A stretch of DNA of 64,000 nucleotides from NCBI GenBank assembly GCA_000469685.2, contig LS997563.1:38542468-38606467 (forward strand), written 5' to 3'. Each line of letters starts with the position of its first letter. Positions within the stretch are counted from its first letter, which is position 1. The position numbers and the translations under genes were made by a program. This DNA is from Haemonchus contortus. Its lineage: Eukaryota > Nematoda > Chromadorea > Rhabditida > Trichostrongylidae. Below the pieces are notes generated by a model, which saw only the letters and a program-made list of their open reading frames with translations, was not told the DNA's origin and did not search any database. Below are positions 36,801 through 52,700 of the stretch, piece after piece.

Positions 36801-39197
36801 CCTAAACGGTCAGTAACTTCGAATCGCTTGTCTTAACTCCCTTTAGTTTAATATATATCCTTTTATATATCCTTTTTTCAGAGGACAACAACACACGAGT
36901 TGTATTCGAGAGAATACTTACTTCTGAAACTCTTCCGCAAGAAAAATCATCGTAAGTATTCCTCGTTGTTCAACTTATGGAAGATTTTCTTTGCGGAATT
37001 TCCCTAGTTGTTTGTTTACAGTGATATCTGGGATCGTTACTTGGAGTTCGAATCCCTCGTAGGAGACCTAGCAAGTACCCTCAAAGTTGATGAAAGGCGC
37101 AAGGAAGCTGTAACTGGTGGGAAGGATGAAGGAACCACGCTGATGTTGATAGATCGGTATGTTTTACGTTCACGTAGACGTTATTTACTGGCTGGTTGCT
37201 TTCCTCCGTTTACAGGTAATGTTTTTTAGTTATCGATTCCTGAACCTCGTACCCTGCACATTGGATCAGCTCAAACTCATGGGTTACAATGTATGTTGAC
37301 CAATTTTGATTTTTTTTGCTTCTTCAATTTTTTCTTTTATTTTGCCGTTCGCTTTTTACAGGGAGTGTACAAACATAGATCCTTATAAAACTGATAACTA
37401 TCTCAAACTATAGACAGCTCATTGAGTTGTAAATGGGACCAGTCTCATAAACCAGTTCTCGGCCAGATAGTAGCCGTTGGCTCAGTTTTTGATGATCTTG
37501 CTAAATTTAGAAATCAAATACCGGTATACTTGGTGGAATGACGGGTGTTTCTACTGGATCCTTGATGACACCACAGCGAAATCTAGCAGCTCCACAAGGT
37601 GCTAGCGTAGTAATGGGCGGAATACCCAGTGTTCAGTTGGAGATTGGAGGGTTGGTTCCAGTTCCTCTTGAATCGCGTCGCCGCGTTTTTTATGTTATCG
37701 TTGTGTTTCAAGGTATCCTCGACCTGATATTGACCAAATGATTCCATTCAAGCCAAAAGCGAACAGCGCAGCATCGTTTCATCCTGTTCCAGGAGGTAAG
37801 CTTTTTAAATAGGAAGGATTTTAAGGATTGACTTTCATTCACTTCACATATTGTCCCTACCATTTAGGAGTGTTTCCTCCTCCACCTGCTATAGCAGAGC
37901 TCATTTCATTGCTGCCACCACCATGGACCTTTCAAGGGCCTTTTGTTTCAGTGGATTTGTTCATTGACCACATTAATAAGATGGCCTTAACTACTGGTAG
38001 GTTTTTTTTCCTTAAAGAGTAGGTGTTTCGCGGTTATACGGCTGTTTACGACGTCACTAATTATTTGCGGCAGCGTAAATAACCCCTTGTCTAGGCCCTG
38101 TACTGGACAAGAAGGTGAAGATCGAAAATGGCACGATGGTCGGTCCCATGAGGGTAGACGATGTGCGGAAAGACATGTATCAACTGCTTGCATCTACTCC
38201 AGATCCGCGTTTTGTGAGTTTACAGTACGTAAAGGCACTGTTTACAAAAAAGTTAGGGTACCCTTTTTTGACGGGAATTGATAGGACTACTCTAGAATAA
38301 AGCGATAACAACGAAACAAGCGCAAAAAACGATGAACAAAAAGAATTACAAAGGGTCAAAAAAAAGAGCTGGAAAGAGGGGTTGGACGAATTTCACATTG
38401 AAAAAACTGCGGTTAGGGAGTGTTCGAGCGAGAATGCACGAACGCGACGCAATGTCTGCAATACAGACAGCACATCGAAATTAACGGAGTTTCTGGAATA
38501 AAAAAACATTTGCATGCAATAATCTACACAAAATATGTTAAAATCTTCAATGAACTTACGAGAATAGTTAAAGAATGCTACCGTAAAAAATTAATAACAA
38601 AAAAAAAACAAACGATACGCGAATAATAGAAATAACAGCCGAATACTGGCTCCTGTACGAGGCGGTCGACCAGCTCATCATACCCTGCAATTTGCCAATC
38701 TGCATATCAATTTTTCACCAACTTCGCTCCAGTTCGAATGTGGTAAAGGACAACTTGAACTCGTAGTCAGCCTAGCGAGGGGCGGAGGCATCCCGTCCCC
38801 CAATGTTCCTGCCCTTATCGTGCCCTATCCAGCCGTTTTTCGACCTAATTCCTGCACAAATGGTATCAGAGTGGGTTTCGAATTCAAACCATGTGCATAT
38901 CTCCGAAACCATTTTTTCGTGAACAGTGCCTTTAATGTGTTTTTTTAGTTTGTTTTATGATATACCTCTATTTCGGCTGGGATACTCGCGAGTTAAATTA
39001 TTCGAACTTAACATTTTTCGAAAATGAAAGTCCTTCTTCAGGTTTCGACGCATCTAATGGAGTACCCTTCAAGTACTGTTGCTTCTTCCATAGGTGGCAA
39101 AAGAAAGCGAGGTGATTCGGGTAGCGATGAAGATTCCAGGGGAGTTCCTACAGACATCTATAAACGACGTATGGATATGAAGGCTGCACAGCATTAA
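33843..39197 (+). CDS. CSTF3: Cleavage stimulation factor subunit 3 (CstF-77, suf-1)
   Basis: Twenty exons: 33843-33935, 34256-34351, 34882-34914, 35020-35117, 35177-35278, 35359-35542, 35600-35701, 35820-35901, 35980-36129, 36208-36359, 36421-36564, 36706-36808, 36882-36951, 37022-37156, 37230-37290, 37511-37650, 37713-37795, 37868-37996, 38095-38213, 39042-39197 (743 aa; human 717). CstF-77 is the HAT-repeat dimer that links CstF-64 and CstF-50 and contacts CPSF. HAT signatures seen: [103 protein letters not shown] and [12 protein letters not shown]. The Pro-rich 'monkeytail' side has [27 protein letters not shown] and [16 protein letters not shown]. The end [14 protein letters not shown]...DIYKRR matches the family. 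Every join keeps phase. Exon 16 is the least certain. Confidence 0.96.
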
Positions 39198-42100
39198 TTA
39201 ATGTCCATTCACGATATCATTTGTAAATACAATATCTTGTTGAATTCTGGTAGTTGTGATGCGCAAAGCGTGTTGTTGATGCCCTCTTTTCAGTCTCGGT
39301 CTAGGCAACAACTACCTGTCCAAAGTTATCATTCATTCAATATCAGAATAGTGAGGATAGCGTTCAAACACGAGTTTTCAGATTATTATTTGTTTGTGGA
39401 TGTATTCGGTAATTATTTCTTTGAGATATATTTTGTTGTTTCCAGTTAATTTATCAATGAGATGAAGCTATTCGTTTGTTCTACGACCAGAATCTTCCGA
39501 TTTTTTGGTTACTTTTTTTAGCTGAACTTGACCAGCCTTTAATGGTAGCCCTCGAGTTCTTTGTGACTCGTAGACAGTTATATAACAGTGGGTTCTACTT
39601 CTTGGGGAACCTTGAAAAAAGGAACAAGCTGACAAGAAGCTAGTTCCTAGTCCACTATGTCTCCAGGCGCCTCACCGACTGTGGTAACCACCGGTCTTTC
39701 AAGATCGTTTAAGGGTGCCTATAAATGTGCTCATAAAATGGGTCTCTATTGCTTCTAGCAGGTATGAGCTTACGCTTACAATCTGGTTCCGAATACCCAT
39801 TCAAGGGGCACGCTTATTTGAATGCCAGTGGTGCGATCTTCTTGCTACGGCTTTTCGTCGTTCCCTTTCTCGTTTTCGAATGGTTTATCGACATTCTTGT
39901 TTCGCAATGGTTGGAGGCGCTGATACATATTTCTGCAGGATTGATCCTTTCCAAGGCTAACAATCTACTACTAAGGTACGTTTGTTGACTTGTTTGATAT
40001 TCTCCACCTCCGGAAATCCTTCTGTGAATCAAATTGGTGTCTAAAACGAGTATGTGTTGCATCAAAATGTGGAGAGCATGGCACGACTTGCTGGGATCAC
40101 TCCAAATAAAGTTAATTTCCCGTTTATCAGTCTTCCTGTTGCTTGTCCGTCACTGGTATATGTAGTCCATGTGCCTCTCCATGCTCTGATTTGAGATGAT
40201 GTATCCGTACTGGCGATGCTTAGAAAAGGTGTCAAGCGGGGGCAGCTGAACTCCGTTATACTCTCATTGAAATCGGCATCCCTCTTGGTTTATAAATGCC
40301 CCAAATGCCTCCAAATGTAGCGTCCTCCCCAGTTTCATCGTAGGCATCATATCTCGGGAATTCTTGGGCACCCATACACTCGGGAAATGATCCAGGCACA
40401 ATTAGCTACTATTTTCAGTTGCCAGATGGGGCTCAGTGCAGCTTCTGTACCACAAAGTGCTGCTCCCCTGAACTCTAACGGAACATGGTTCTATCTTGAC
40501 TTCATTACCCATGGCAAAACCCTGTAAACTTCGTTTACAGAAGAAAAATGAGTGCCTGGCGCATCGCAAAAAATATCGCCACTGAGCATTCTGTCTTTTG
40601 TCTTTCGAAACAGGGATTCTGACCACTGCGCCATTCCCCTGATGAGATGTGAAAGGGGCCCTTTCCGGAGGCGAATTCTGGCTATCTGAATGCAACCATT
40701 CGTTTTTGCCATTACAATATGGGTAGAGGAGTAAGAAGTGCATGAAAACGAGGAATGGTCCAGTTGCAGCATATCACTGCCCACGGAACTGGATGATCTT
40801 GGTGGATGGCCGAAGAACTAGCGGGAACCGCCTTCGAAGACGTCATACAGTACTCAATGGATTTGTCCGGAGATTGAGGTAGTCATTTGTTACTGATAGG
40901 GAAATGCAAATTACTATCTGCAGGTTTCCTGAAGCTTCATATTTATTTTCTCACTTTTCCTCAATTACTTCGAACTACTTGAGATTCTACAGTTTCGAAT
41001 TTAGCGAAAGACATGATCGTTTCAAGATTTGACTTACTGCTTACGATATCGAATTGGCAAAGGTCCAAATCAGCTCCGTTCAGTGATATGCCAGCTGTTG
41101 TCACTAGGACGTGCCAACCTAAGAAGCACTTAAGAGTAGGGCTTGGGGACTTGTTCCCAATCTAATCCTCGAAAACTAAGCGACTATCTATTGTCTTGAA
41201 GAGCGTGAATTCGATTACGTTCGAGTATTCTTGGCATAGAAACTCTCTCAATTTTGAGTGAACATTTCCTTATATGCTTTGTCTTTCTTCATTTCTCCTT
41301 TTTCTATTTTTGGAGCTTACCAGCTATCAATGGTTCTAATGCCTTTATTAGCATGTGTTGCAATCTAGGGTTTTACCCAAGCATGACTTTCCCTTCGACT
41401 TGTTCCAGTACCTGTACCGGAGCCAACTTTCGGTTTCAATGTTGTAAGTGTACATCTCGCTCTACGTAAACGAACGAACAATCAAACAAATCTTGCTAGA
41501 AGATCAATAATGCTACCAGATACATATGTGAAACTAATAAATGGTCTACGTATTTGAACTCATTCTGTAGTTCATAAAATCATTTGAATGCCATTACTAC
41601 TACGAGTGAAAGTGAAATGCATGGCGTATCTCGAGAAGGTGCTGTTATTTTATTCAAAGGGATCGAGTCATTCACGGCTTTGCGAGAAATGGCAGATTTG
41701 TATCCTATGTTAGTCGATGAATCACATCAGCCTATTAAGTGGTTTTGATTATTGACAGTGCAAATTCATCCATCATAGGGCAAAAAAAAGCTTGTCATTT
41801 TTGCGGTTTCTACACTTTCTACACTTTTTGTATCCCTTTTTACAACGCGTGGGCACCCAGATGAATTTCACCCAGAAAAAACCTGACGGTCACCAAAAAC
41901 TGCTAGTTTCCATCTGAACAGATCGTCGTCATCCCATACCTATGGCAAGGGTAGTTTCATTCGAAATTGCAAAAACTTCTGCTGGCGCTTCATCTATACA
42001 GTGTGATATACTGACGTTACCAAATATTGCTTCATATTTCAATAAAAGCTGAGTGCATGGCGCAATCTCAAATAAGTGACCGGTTTTGCTTTCTTTGATC

Positions 42101-44672
42101 GATTATCGTTTATATCTTTTTATTCTTCCCTCATATTACTTCATCATGAAAAGTTTGCCTTTTTGCCAATAAAATTCCTCGAACTAATTGCGATATTGAG
42201 TAGGCAAATGCCCGTCCTATCTCAGTGATCTGATCATATGCTCATAGGGGTTGATAGCTTCAAGGACAATAGTAAATGCCGCAATAAAATGAAACAGGTA
42301 CCCGGAGCTGACCGCACTTATTTTTCTTCGTTTGGTTTGACTGTGAAAACTGTTCAAAGGAGTGAAAGACAAGGACTGTTCTGCCTTTTTCCACTTTTTC
42401 CTAGAAGCCTTTGCTTTGAACTCACTTAAGAATCTCTAGTGATGGCAATTTCAGAGGTTCGTGCCATCAACAGACGTACATACATGGGGGCTGGACGGGC
42501 TTTCAAATAATTACCAAAGAAGGTTGCAAAGATAGAGGACGAAGTATTTAGGTGTGAATCAATCGTCTGAGGGATGCGCCCCCGCACTCGGCTTTTATTC
42601 CGAATAGCAGCGGCGTTCTGAATCACCAATTAATCGACCCCGGAGAGTTGGAAGGCCTATGGGTTGAGGTGAATAGCGACCAGTAATGAAACGAAAATAG
42701 CTTTTGTTAGAAATAAAACGGAACCAGGGCTTTCCCATTCTCGAGCTCGAATCCGAAGGTGCTATGGTAGCTTCAGAAACGGGACTGGCTTAGTTCCCCT
42801 CTTTCTCAAATTAGGGCAAATGTGATGAGGATACCAGGTCATAGCATTCTCTGAAGAATGACCAATAAAAAGTGAAAACCCTGACTAGAAGTAATCCATT
42901 CTCCGAAGAATAGATCTCTTAAACATGAGCGAAAATGGCCATTCCATTCCAACGTGGTAAGCCATTCTGAAAAACGAAAAGCGGAGACAGCTTATTCTGG
43001 TTTTACCAATGTCATTCAAATGAATTTATTCAGCCCGAGGTCCGTTTAACATTGTCGTTTTCGTTGGAATGACCAGCACTTAGCTTCACAGGACTGGTTC
43101 TGTCACGATGCATGAGAATTAGGTAGTTTTTATCCGTCTCGATAACTAGCAGATGATGTAAGAAATCCAATTTCACCTAGTTTCTTCTGGTTAACGTGGA
43201 CCAGATCTATAAATTGCTGGCACCAAGTGATTATAGCTTTGTAAGATATCATAGGGCTACTACCGCTGTGTCTTGGCCACTACCCTTGAATGCTTTCAAT
43301 AAAATCATGGGTCATACATCTTTATTGCATATGTAAGTGTGGGGGAATGGAGGCGGAACAACAGTCAAAGGGATTTGAGGATGGGTGTCCGCCCACTGAA
43401 CCGAATCTCTGTTTCACTGGTCGGGTACGGTTCGTGGCTCGTGCGATAAGACCAGGCTGCTGAGTTGATCCCCCCCCCCCCCTTACAGTCCTTCATCCGA
43501 TCTGTAAAACTGTTGCAGCTCTCTTTAAATCTCCTTAGGTCTAGGTCGAGCTTTTAATGACTACTAATGCCTTTCTTGTCTCTAAATCCACAGTAGCAAA
43601 GGCTTGTACTTTCTTTCTTTTAGAATAAAGGGGTGAATAGATCAGAAATCCTCAGCTTAACCAGTATCAGCGGTTCCATAGTCTCTCCTTTATCATGAGT
43701 ATTCAGCACTGCTACCGTTAACACCAGCTCTCTCTTTTTGGTATCTCTCAGTCAGCGGACGATCAAACACCTAGACATTTTGAGTGGAACTGTAATGCAT
43801 GGCGTATCCCAGAGATTCCTGTCAATGCCAAGCTTTTTGCATTCTTCCAATCGATCATGATTTTTCTAACTATCTTCCGCAGATATTTATGATTGTTCAG
43901 AGCAACTTGAAGATTTTCCAGGCTACGACGCATCGCTTTTGGAATTCGTTCATACTTGGGGATATCTGTAATGGTCTACTGCATATTTCATGTCACTGTG
44001 TGGACAACTTTTGTTATGCTAATAAAGTAGGTTTGGGCAAAATGATTATTGGACCTTTGGTATGCTATATGCCATGTAGTTCTATTTTAGATGTGTCGTT
44101 GTCAATCGCCAGAACCAACCAGGCAAGTTTTCCGATCTATCCGAGTTTCCGATCTAGCTAATCCGTTGAGATTTGAAGATAAAGTAGTCGCTCTTAGGTA
44201 ATCGCCTATTCCGGTGCTAGAAAGTTTCCATCTTGGCCATATTCCAACAGCGGGGCGCCGCTGTTGGTACTATACCAACAGCGGGGCCCCGTTCGTGCAG
44301 GTTATTTGGGTGGTCTAAGCTATGAGAAGCAGGACGGCGGGCAAGTCGGTGAACCAGGCGATGTTGAGTGGGTCACCGTCTGTGAGGGGATGGGGATCGA
44401 GGTCTGGGGCTAGCTAAAGCTTTCCTGACTAGGATATATAAACCGGGTTAGGGTAGTCCGAATGTGTCAAAGGAAAGTTGTGCAAATTTGGAACTACAGA
44501 CCGTGACCACGAACTATTACTACCATTGTTATCTTTTTGATGAGTTAGTGCACTGGTTAACCTGCACTGACTCTTTATTAAGTTCCCCCATTTTTTCAAA
44601 CATTTTTTCAATATTTTTACAAGTTTTTATAAATATTTCGGGGATTTTCTCATCTGAAGAAATCTATTTTCA
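39198..44672. other. Repeat-bearing intergenic region
   Basis: About 5.5 kb with no gene I can support. It holds most copies of a short dispersed motif around TGCATGGCGTATCTC (40550, 41615, 42051, 43793), a C13 run at 43470-43482 and a hairpin at 44244-44267. Open frames of 80-120 codons occur on both strands but lack domains and consistent splice signals. Confidence 0.45.
44244..44267. repeat. GC-rich hairpin with adjacent half copy
   Basis: CCAACAGCGG and CCGCTGTTGG form a perfect 10-bp stem around GGCG. A second CCAACAGCGGGG begins at 44275, with TACTATA between. It lies about 400 bp before the exon of the repeat protein. It might be a regulatory stem-loop or a mobile-element end; no T-run follows, so it is not an obvious terminator. 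Confidence 0.5.
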
Positions 44673-45845
44673 GTTTCCTCGGAGTCATATCCAGACGAGT
44701 TACAAGACATGAGATCAGACCTTGATGACCTAACGCTGAGGCAAAATGGACGTCCAACTCCCGGCCTGGAAAATCTTATCGAACTTCCAACTTTGACAAC
44801 CAGTAACTATTGGTCATTTGATGAAGGAAGTGGACATTCACCTGTTGCTATCAGACCTGTTGAGCCACTATTCAAAAAGCTTGTTCCAATCAGTTTCTAT
44901 GATGAAGCTTTTGTTGATATCAGCAACGATTTTGCTGATTTGAACAGTGCCCGGGAGACGTTCACCGTTCCACCCACAGATCCAGCAGATTCCTTTACGA
45001 TCATAAGTGTTTCGGAACGGAAAATTCGTCCTAGAAATGGTCCCTACGATGCACTCACCAATTCCACACGTCGGGATCCACTCCAAGCCAGCAACGATTT
45101 TCTCGATTCAAATGATGCCCAGTGGTCGTTCACCGTTCGGCCCATACAGCCTGAGGATTCCCCTGCAATCCTAAGTGATTCTGAACGGGAAACTGGCTTC
45201 CCAGACGATCCTCTCAATGAATTTACCATTTCCACACCTCCGAATCCACTATCTCCTGCCAATGCCTTTTCCACGACTCCAACGCCTTCCATTCATAAGT
45301 TCATTCTTGAGAAAGGACAGACCGAGCCTTTATATTCTTCTTCTGAAGAGACCACTCCCATTCCTCTGATGTCTACTACTCAAACAAGTACTGAAGAACC
45401 ATACGTGACTATTTCTCTACCGAATGAAGAAGACGATCCTGCTCCTGCTCCACGACCTATACCTTCTGAACCTTTTGACACACCAACACCGATCCTGACC
45501 GAGCATTCATCAACTTTCCAGGAAGTTCGAGAGAATGTTTTGACAACTCGATCAGCTTACGATAAAATCAACGACGCTGAAGTTAAGCGTGGTCCTAAAC
45601 TTCCTCACAAGAAAGGCTCAGGTGTGGTCACATCAGAAAACAAGCAAAACTCAACGCCGAAGAACGAGCTCATTCAAAGGAGAATGATGTCAGCTTTTAT
45701 AAGAGCGGCTGGAAGACGAATTGTTTCTCGCGATGTTCCACTAACGACAAAGAAGCTGAATATGTTCAAAAGATCGAAGTCGTCACGAATGCCTCGGAAA
45801 CGAATGCTTCGAAAAAGTCGCCCCCATGGGAAGGTACTGGAATGA
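44673..45845 (+). CDS. Ser/Thr/Pro-rich protein with two 56-residue tandem repeats
   Basis: A single open exon; the internal ATG at 44709 gives 378 aa. The frame stays open back to a TATTTTCAG acceptor ending at 44672, so an upstream exon, perhaps with a signal peptide, is likely. Residues 72-127 and 128-183 are diverged copies of one unit: SNDFADLNS / SNDFLDSND, FTVPPTDPADSF / FTVRPIQPEDSP, then SER. WSF...IRPVEP at about 35-52 may be a decayed earlier copy. The middle is Ser/Thr/Pro-rich and acidic, like a mucin-type linker. The last 60 residues are very basic (KRSKSSRMPRKRMLRKSR). No known domain is recognised. Codon-level conservation between the repeats and the length support a real gene. 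A GTACTG near the stop could be a donor, so the true C-terminus is open. Confidence 0.65.
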   Translation, partial: VSSESYPDELQDMRSDLDDLTLRQNGRPTPGLENLIELPTLTTSNYWSFDEGSGHSPVAIRPVEPLFKKLVPISFYDEAFVDISNDFADLNSARETFTVPPTDPADSFTIISVSERKIRPRNGPYDALTNSTRRDPLQASNDFLDSNDAQWSFTVRPIQPEDSPAILSDSERETGFPDDPLNEFTISTPPNPLSPANAFSTTPTPSIHKFILEKGQTEPLYSSSEETTPIPLMSTTQTSTEEPYVTISLPNEEDDPAPAPRPIPSEPFDTPTPILTEHSSTFQEVRENVLTTRSAYDKINDAEVKRGPKLPHKKGSGVVTSENKQNSTPKNELIQRRMMSAFIRAAGRRIVSRDVPLTTKKLNMFKRSKSSRMPRKRMLRKSRPHGKVLE

Positions 45846-46860
45846 TTAAGTTCGAAGATGTATTCCGCGGTGAGCTGGATTCTTTGCCCTTCTACGTCGA
45901 CATCAAGACGACTTGGGGGTGGGCATTTTTAGGAGGGGCGGGCCTTTCTGCCTTTCAAGGTCTAGTGGGTGCCCTAAAATCGAGTCTCAACGCGGAGTGC
46001 ACCTAAGAAATTTGCAAAATTAAAATAATGGTAAATTTCAGATACATTTGTATGAAATACAACGAAATATTTCGGGATAATCGTCGTTTGGAAGAGGACT
46101 ACGTCGATGCTGTCGCATCTGTTTGCTTCCCTTGATACCGCACTTTTAAATTTGTTGGTTACTTTATTTTGCCCTGTTTTGCACGTTTTCAAATGGGCGT
46201 TCTCCTAGTAAGAATGGGGGCTTTCGATTGGCTGTCATGGATGTCCCCCATCCACAGGTACCCAGTTGATCCCTAGTGAGAAGTGTACCCTTTTGCAGAG
46301 TATAGGTGTTGGGTGGCCGTCTAACGACAAGGTGAACTTTAGTGAGGCGTGGGAAGTGACCTGAAATAACCGACTCCCCACTTTTTTATAGCCCCCAAAA
46401 TACTGAAATGGTGGTCTACTTCGGGAAGAGATGGTGGCGGTGCGGGACGGACAGCCAATCGGAGAAGCTTTGTTCGCCCTCTCCTCGGGGCGTCCTCATT
46501 GGCCACCCACACCCTTCCCCAATCACATTAGGGTTGCTTTTCGCGTTTTCTGCACGACATTTCTCTACTCATGAACAAGCTGGTATTTAGCTTAGATTTC
46601 TTATTTCTCAGTATTCACCGGCTTTATAGGGGGACCACTTACTACTGGCCAAGTTCCACATTTCCTTTTATAATTATTTATGTGGCTCTGTAAAATATCG
46701 TGATTTCTGTAGTGGTACTCATTTTCATGTACATCTAATTTTCAACCGTGATAAGCTTTATTTTTATTTGTACAGTAATTTTATTTTTATAAAATATTCC
46801 ACTTGTTGACCGACATCGACTTTTTCCAACAACTTTCAAACAATCAGATGTGTGAGTTGG
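45846..46860. other. Intergenic, includes DECR 3' UTR
   Basis: About 1 kb. Two overlapping minus-strand AATAAA signals at 46757-46768 lie about 95 bp beyond the DECR stop and are its likely poly(A) site. Nothing else is supported. Confidence 0.45.
46757..46768 (-). terminator. Poly(A) signals of the dienoyl-CoA reductase gene
   Basis: Two consecutive AATAAA hexamers on the minus strand (TTTATT at 46757-46762 and 46763-46768), about 95 bp downstream of the stop. Confidence 0.6.
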
Positions 46861-49750
<2,890 letters not shown>

Positions 49751-52700
49751 CCTTGTAGATTCACCTGTAAATAGTGGATGAAGAACTTGGGAACCCAGAA
49801 CTTATGATAGGCTTGATCCATGATCGAACACCCAAAAACAAACGGTTTGAAAACAAGTTTTACAAAAGGTGTTTGGGGAGAAGTAAGATCAACTGCTGCA
49901 TGAGGAACAGACTCAAATGAGATGACGCCGAGACGTTCCTTATAGGGTTCCCTAAACATCCCTTCCTACTCCCCTTTACGGTAGGGGATTCGCTTTTTGT
50001 CACATTTGTCTTCATATAGAAAAGGGTAGAATGAAAGCAATTTCTCGAAAAATCGGACATTGTAGGAAACAGAATCGACCGCAATTTGGCAACCTAACAA
50101 TCAATCGATGAACGGCCTAATCAAATTTAGAAATAAACGGCTAGAGTCCAATTATAAAAGATATAATATCAGGCAGGCGATTTTCGGTGAGACTTCTAGA
50201 GAGTAAAAAGGAAGTTGAAAAGAATGGCGAGTAAGTTTGGCACAGAAACCGGTTACTCGGAGTTTCCCGATAAGAGTAATGTTTAGGAAGAAGGCCGCTG
50301 GAAGATGATCGGTGAACTGAACAGAGTGATACGACGGGCTAGAGTGTAGTACACAATCAATACGTACTCTATTTTGATCGGATATCACAAACACTACCGA
50401 GGAGGGTTGTTTTTGTTTGTTTGTTTATTTGTTTGCCCAGGACATCACTGGAAAGTGCCGAAAAGCCATCGCAAAGTTCAAAAGTTTCCGAAACCTGATC
50501 AGATGGGTTCTGAACCATCCAGGAAATTAAACAACGAACAGGGCTTAATAGGTTTTTATCGAAATGAAATTAGGTTTCTGTTTTAAAGGTCGTTTTTTAA
50601 AAGATTTCTTTTTTGTCCTTTATTTTTTGCTTTTTCGATTTTTATAGCATTCGCTGATCTGTTGCAAGCATGAGCTTTCACGAGAGGGTCAGGCACATTT
50701 CAACGAGGAAAGACAACAAACTTGTCGAAGGTTGAGCATCGTTTTTTGAGCTCAAAGCGCCCGCTCCCTGTACCGAATGCACCCCTGAATGGGCCCCTGA
50801 TGGCAAGCATGCTGAAAGTGCTAGAAGTAGAAGTTTCCTCTTATGAACTGATGTACTCATACTGGGAGGGAGTTGCTGGGTGACAACCGGGAATTTCGGA
50901 GGTGCAATACGTGAACCTGTTCGTATCCTAATTATCCAGGCAGTCTTACTCGGCGAACGTCGTCACCTGATACCTCTATCTTTGAAGAGACATGTGTAAG
51001 ATGAAGTGAAATTCAGCAGAACCATCAGTTAATTCTTCTCGATTGATTAATTGGTACCAGATCCATGCCAGCGTATGAAGCAGCTGAACATCACCATTAT
51101 ATGGGCCATGTATAAATCGAGGCTTACCAAGATTCTAGACTAACGTCGAATGCGTGGCGTATCTCCCAAGTAATTGATCGATATCGAGTATTCTCTTCTT
51201 CAGTGTATTTTAGTATATTATCCTTCAGCTCTCTGGCTCAGGTTGTTTGTAGCTTACCTTCTATTTCCTCCCTCTGAAGGGGAATGCAAGAGCTTCTCAA
51301 TAGGGATGTCAATGGAGGGCAGAGGTGGTCAGACAGGTTGCGGGCGTTACGCCTAATCCCCACGGTAAACAATCAGGAACTTTGTGATTGATGAGTTGTT
51401 TGATTTGGGCAAAACGAGCTGCTTCCATGACCTCATCGGCCTTGTATTTGAATAACAGAGTGCCGATTCATAACCGTACTCATGTAAACAGCACTTGAGT
51501 TATCAAGTGCCTTCACTGACATGACGAATATCAGAACTTTTGAACTAGTTATGTATGTTCAAATGTAGTGCATACTGTATTTTATACCATAATAATTATT
51601 CATATAAATAAATAGGGTTGTTAGACTGGGTAGAGGCATGTTACGTCGTTTCCAGCAATTTCATTCTGCCATAAATCTTCGCCGACATTGCTATTCATTA
51701 GTAAAACAACATTACTTGTTGATTACTTTCTAAATATTTCATTGGAAGGACAATGGGACTCGAAGGATTAGCTGACCTCGAATGGACTAGAACGCATGCG
51801 ATCACGATTTATGGCCAATCCATGGAACATGAACTGCTGTCAGAGCTCGACCTATTGCATACACTGTCCGATGGATATTTCCTATTCCCAGAAAAGCTTA
51901 GAGCACAAAAAGTAGGTTGCTGGTTGTTTATCATCTGTAAAATTGCTCTTCAACATTTTGAATGAATGTCTAGTTCATGGCTTAAACAGAAGGGTCGATA
52001 CCGATTCATATAAAGTGGTCGCTTGGACGGTGAATAGCTGGGACAACATTTACCTCAACTTCACTATTTCACTCAAAATTACAAGGGGAGGTTGAGGGGA
52101 TTGGGAGATTCAGGTAGAACTGAAAGGGTCATTCTTCATTCTTTCATCAACTTCTACCTCTTAATTCTCCTTCTTCTTCTTTTTCAGTCCATGGTCATCC
52201 GAATTCTCACAAGTTCGCGAAGCGGGGCTATGTGAAAAAGGGTGGGGGCAGGGGGGCGGGGGGGAACTGTTATGAAACAGGTGATGACTCAAACTTGTGA
52301 AATTCCTCAGGGCCCATCAAATCACCACCACCATACGGTCTCTTTCACCCCTTCGCAAATACGACTCTCTCGTCCCCAGGGAGAAGCTAAGTGTAATCGT
52401 CCTTACTGGAGTTCTGAGCGAATCCCCTTCTCTTCCCTTGCTTTCTACGGCATGATTCTGATCTCCTTTCCTGTGCCAGTTGACGGGGGCTGGCAGTGAC
52501 ATTTACTCTCTAAGATTCCATGAATACCAATTACAGTGAATATGGTAATGAAGCTGTTCAGAATGTGGAATAAACTCGCGCTGATCGCGTGTGGATGTCC
52601 ATCAAACTCATCGAAATGCGTACGACTGTCGCCTTCATAAGCGAAACCTTGCCTGAGTGAATTAGATGATGGAACGAACCGCGATTACAATGGGGAATTA

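Noticed and set aside
38214..39041. Possible extra gene in the 828-bp last intron of CSTF3
   Set aside because: Only AT-rich short frames are present and the flanking exons join in phase without it.
39715..39988. Overlapping hydrophobic open frames of about 80 codons
   Set aside because: Two frames overlap with equal merit and there are no splice signals linking them to any exon.
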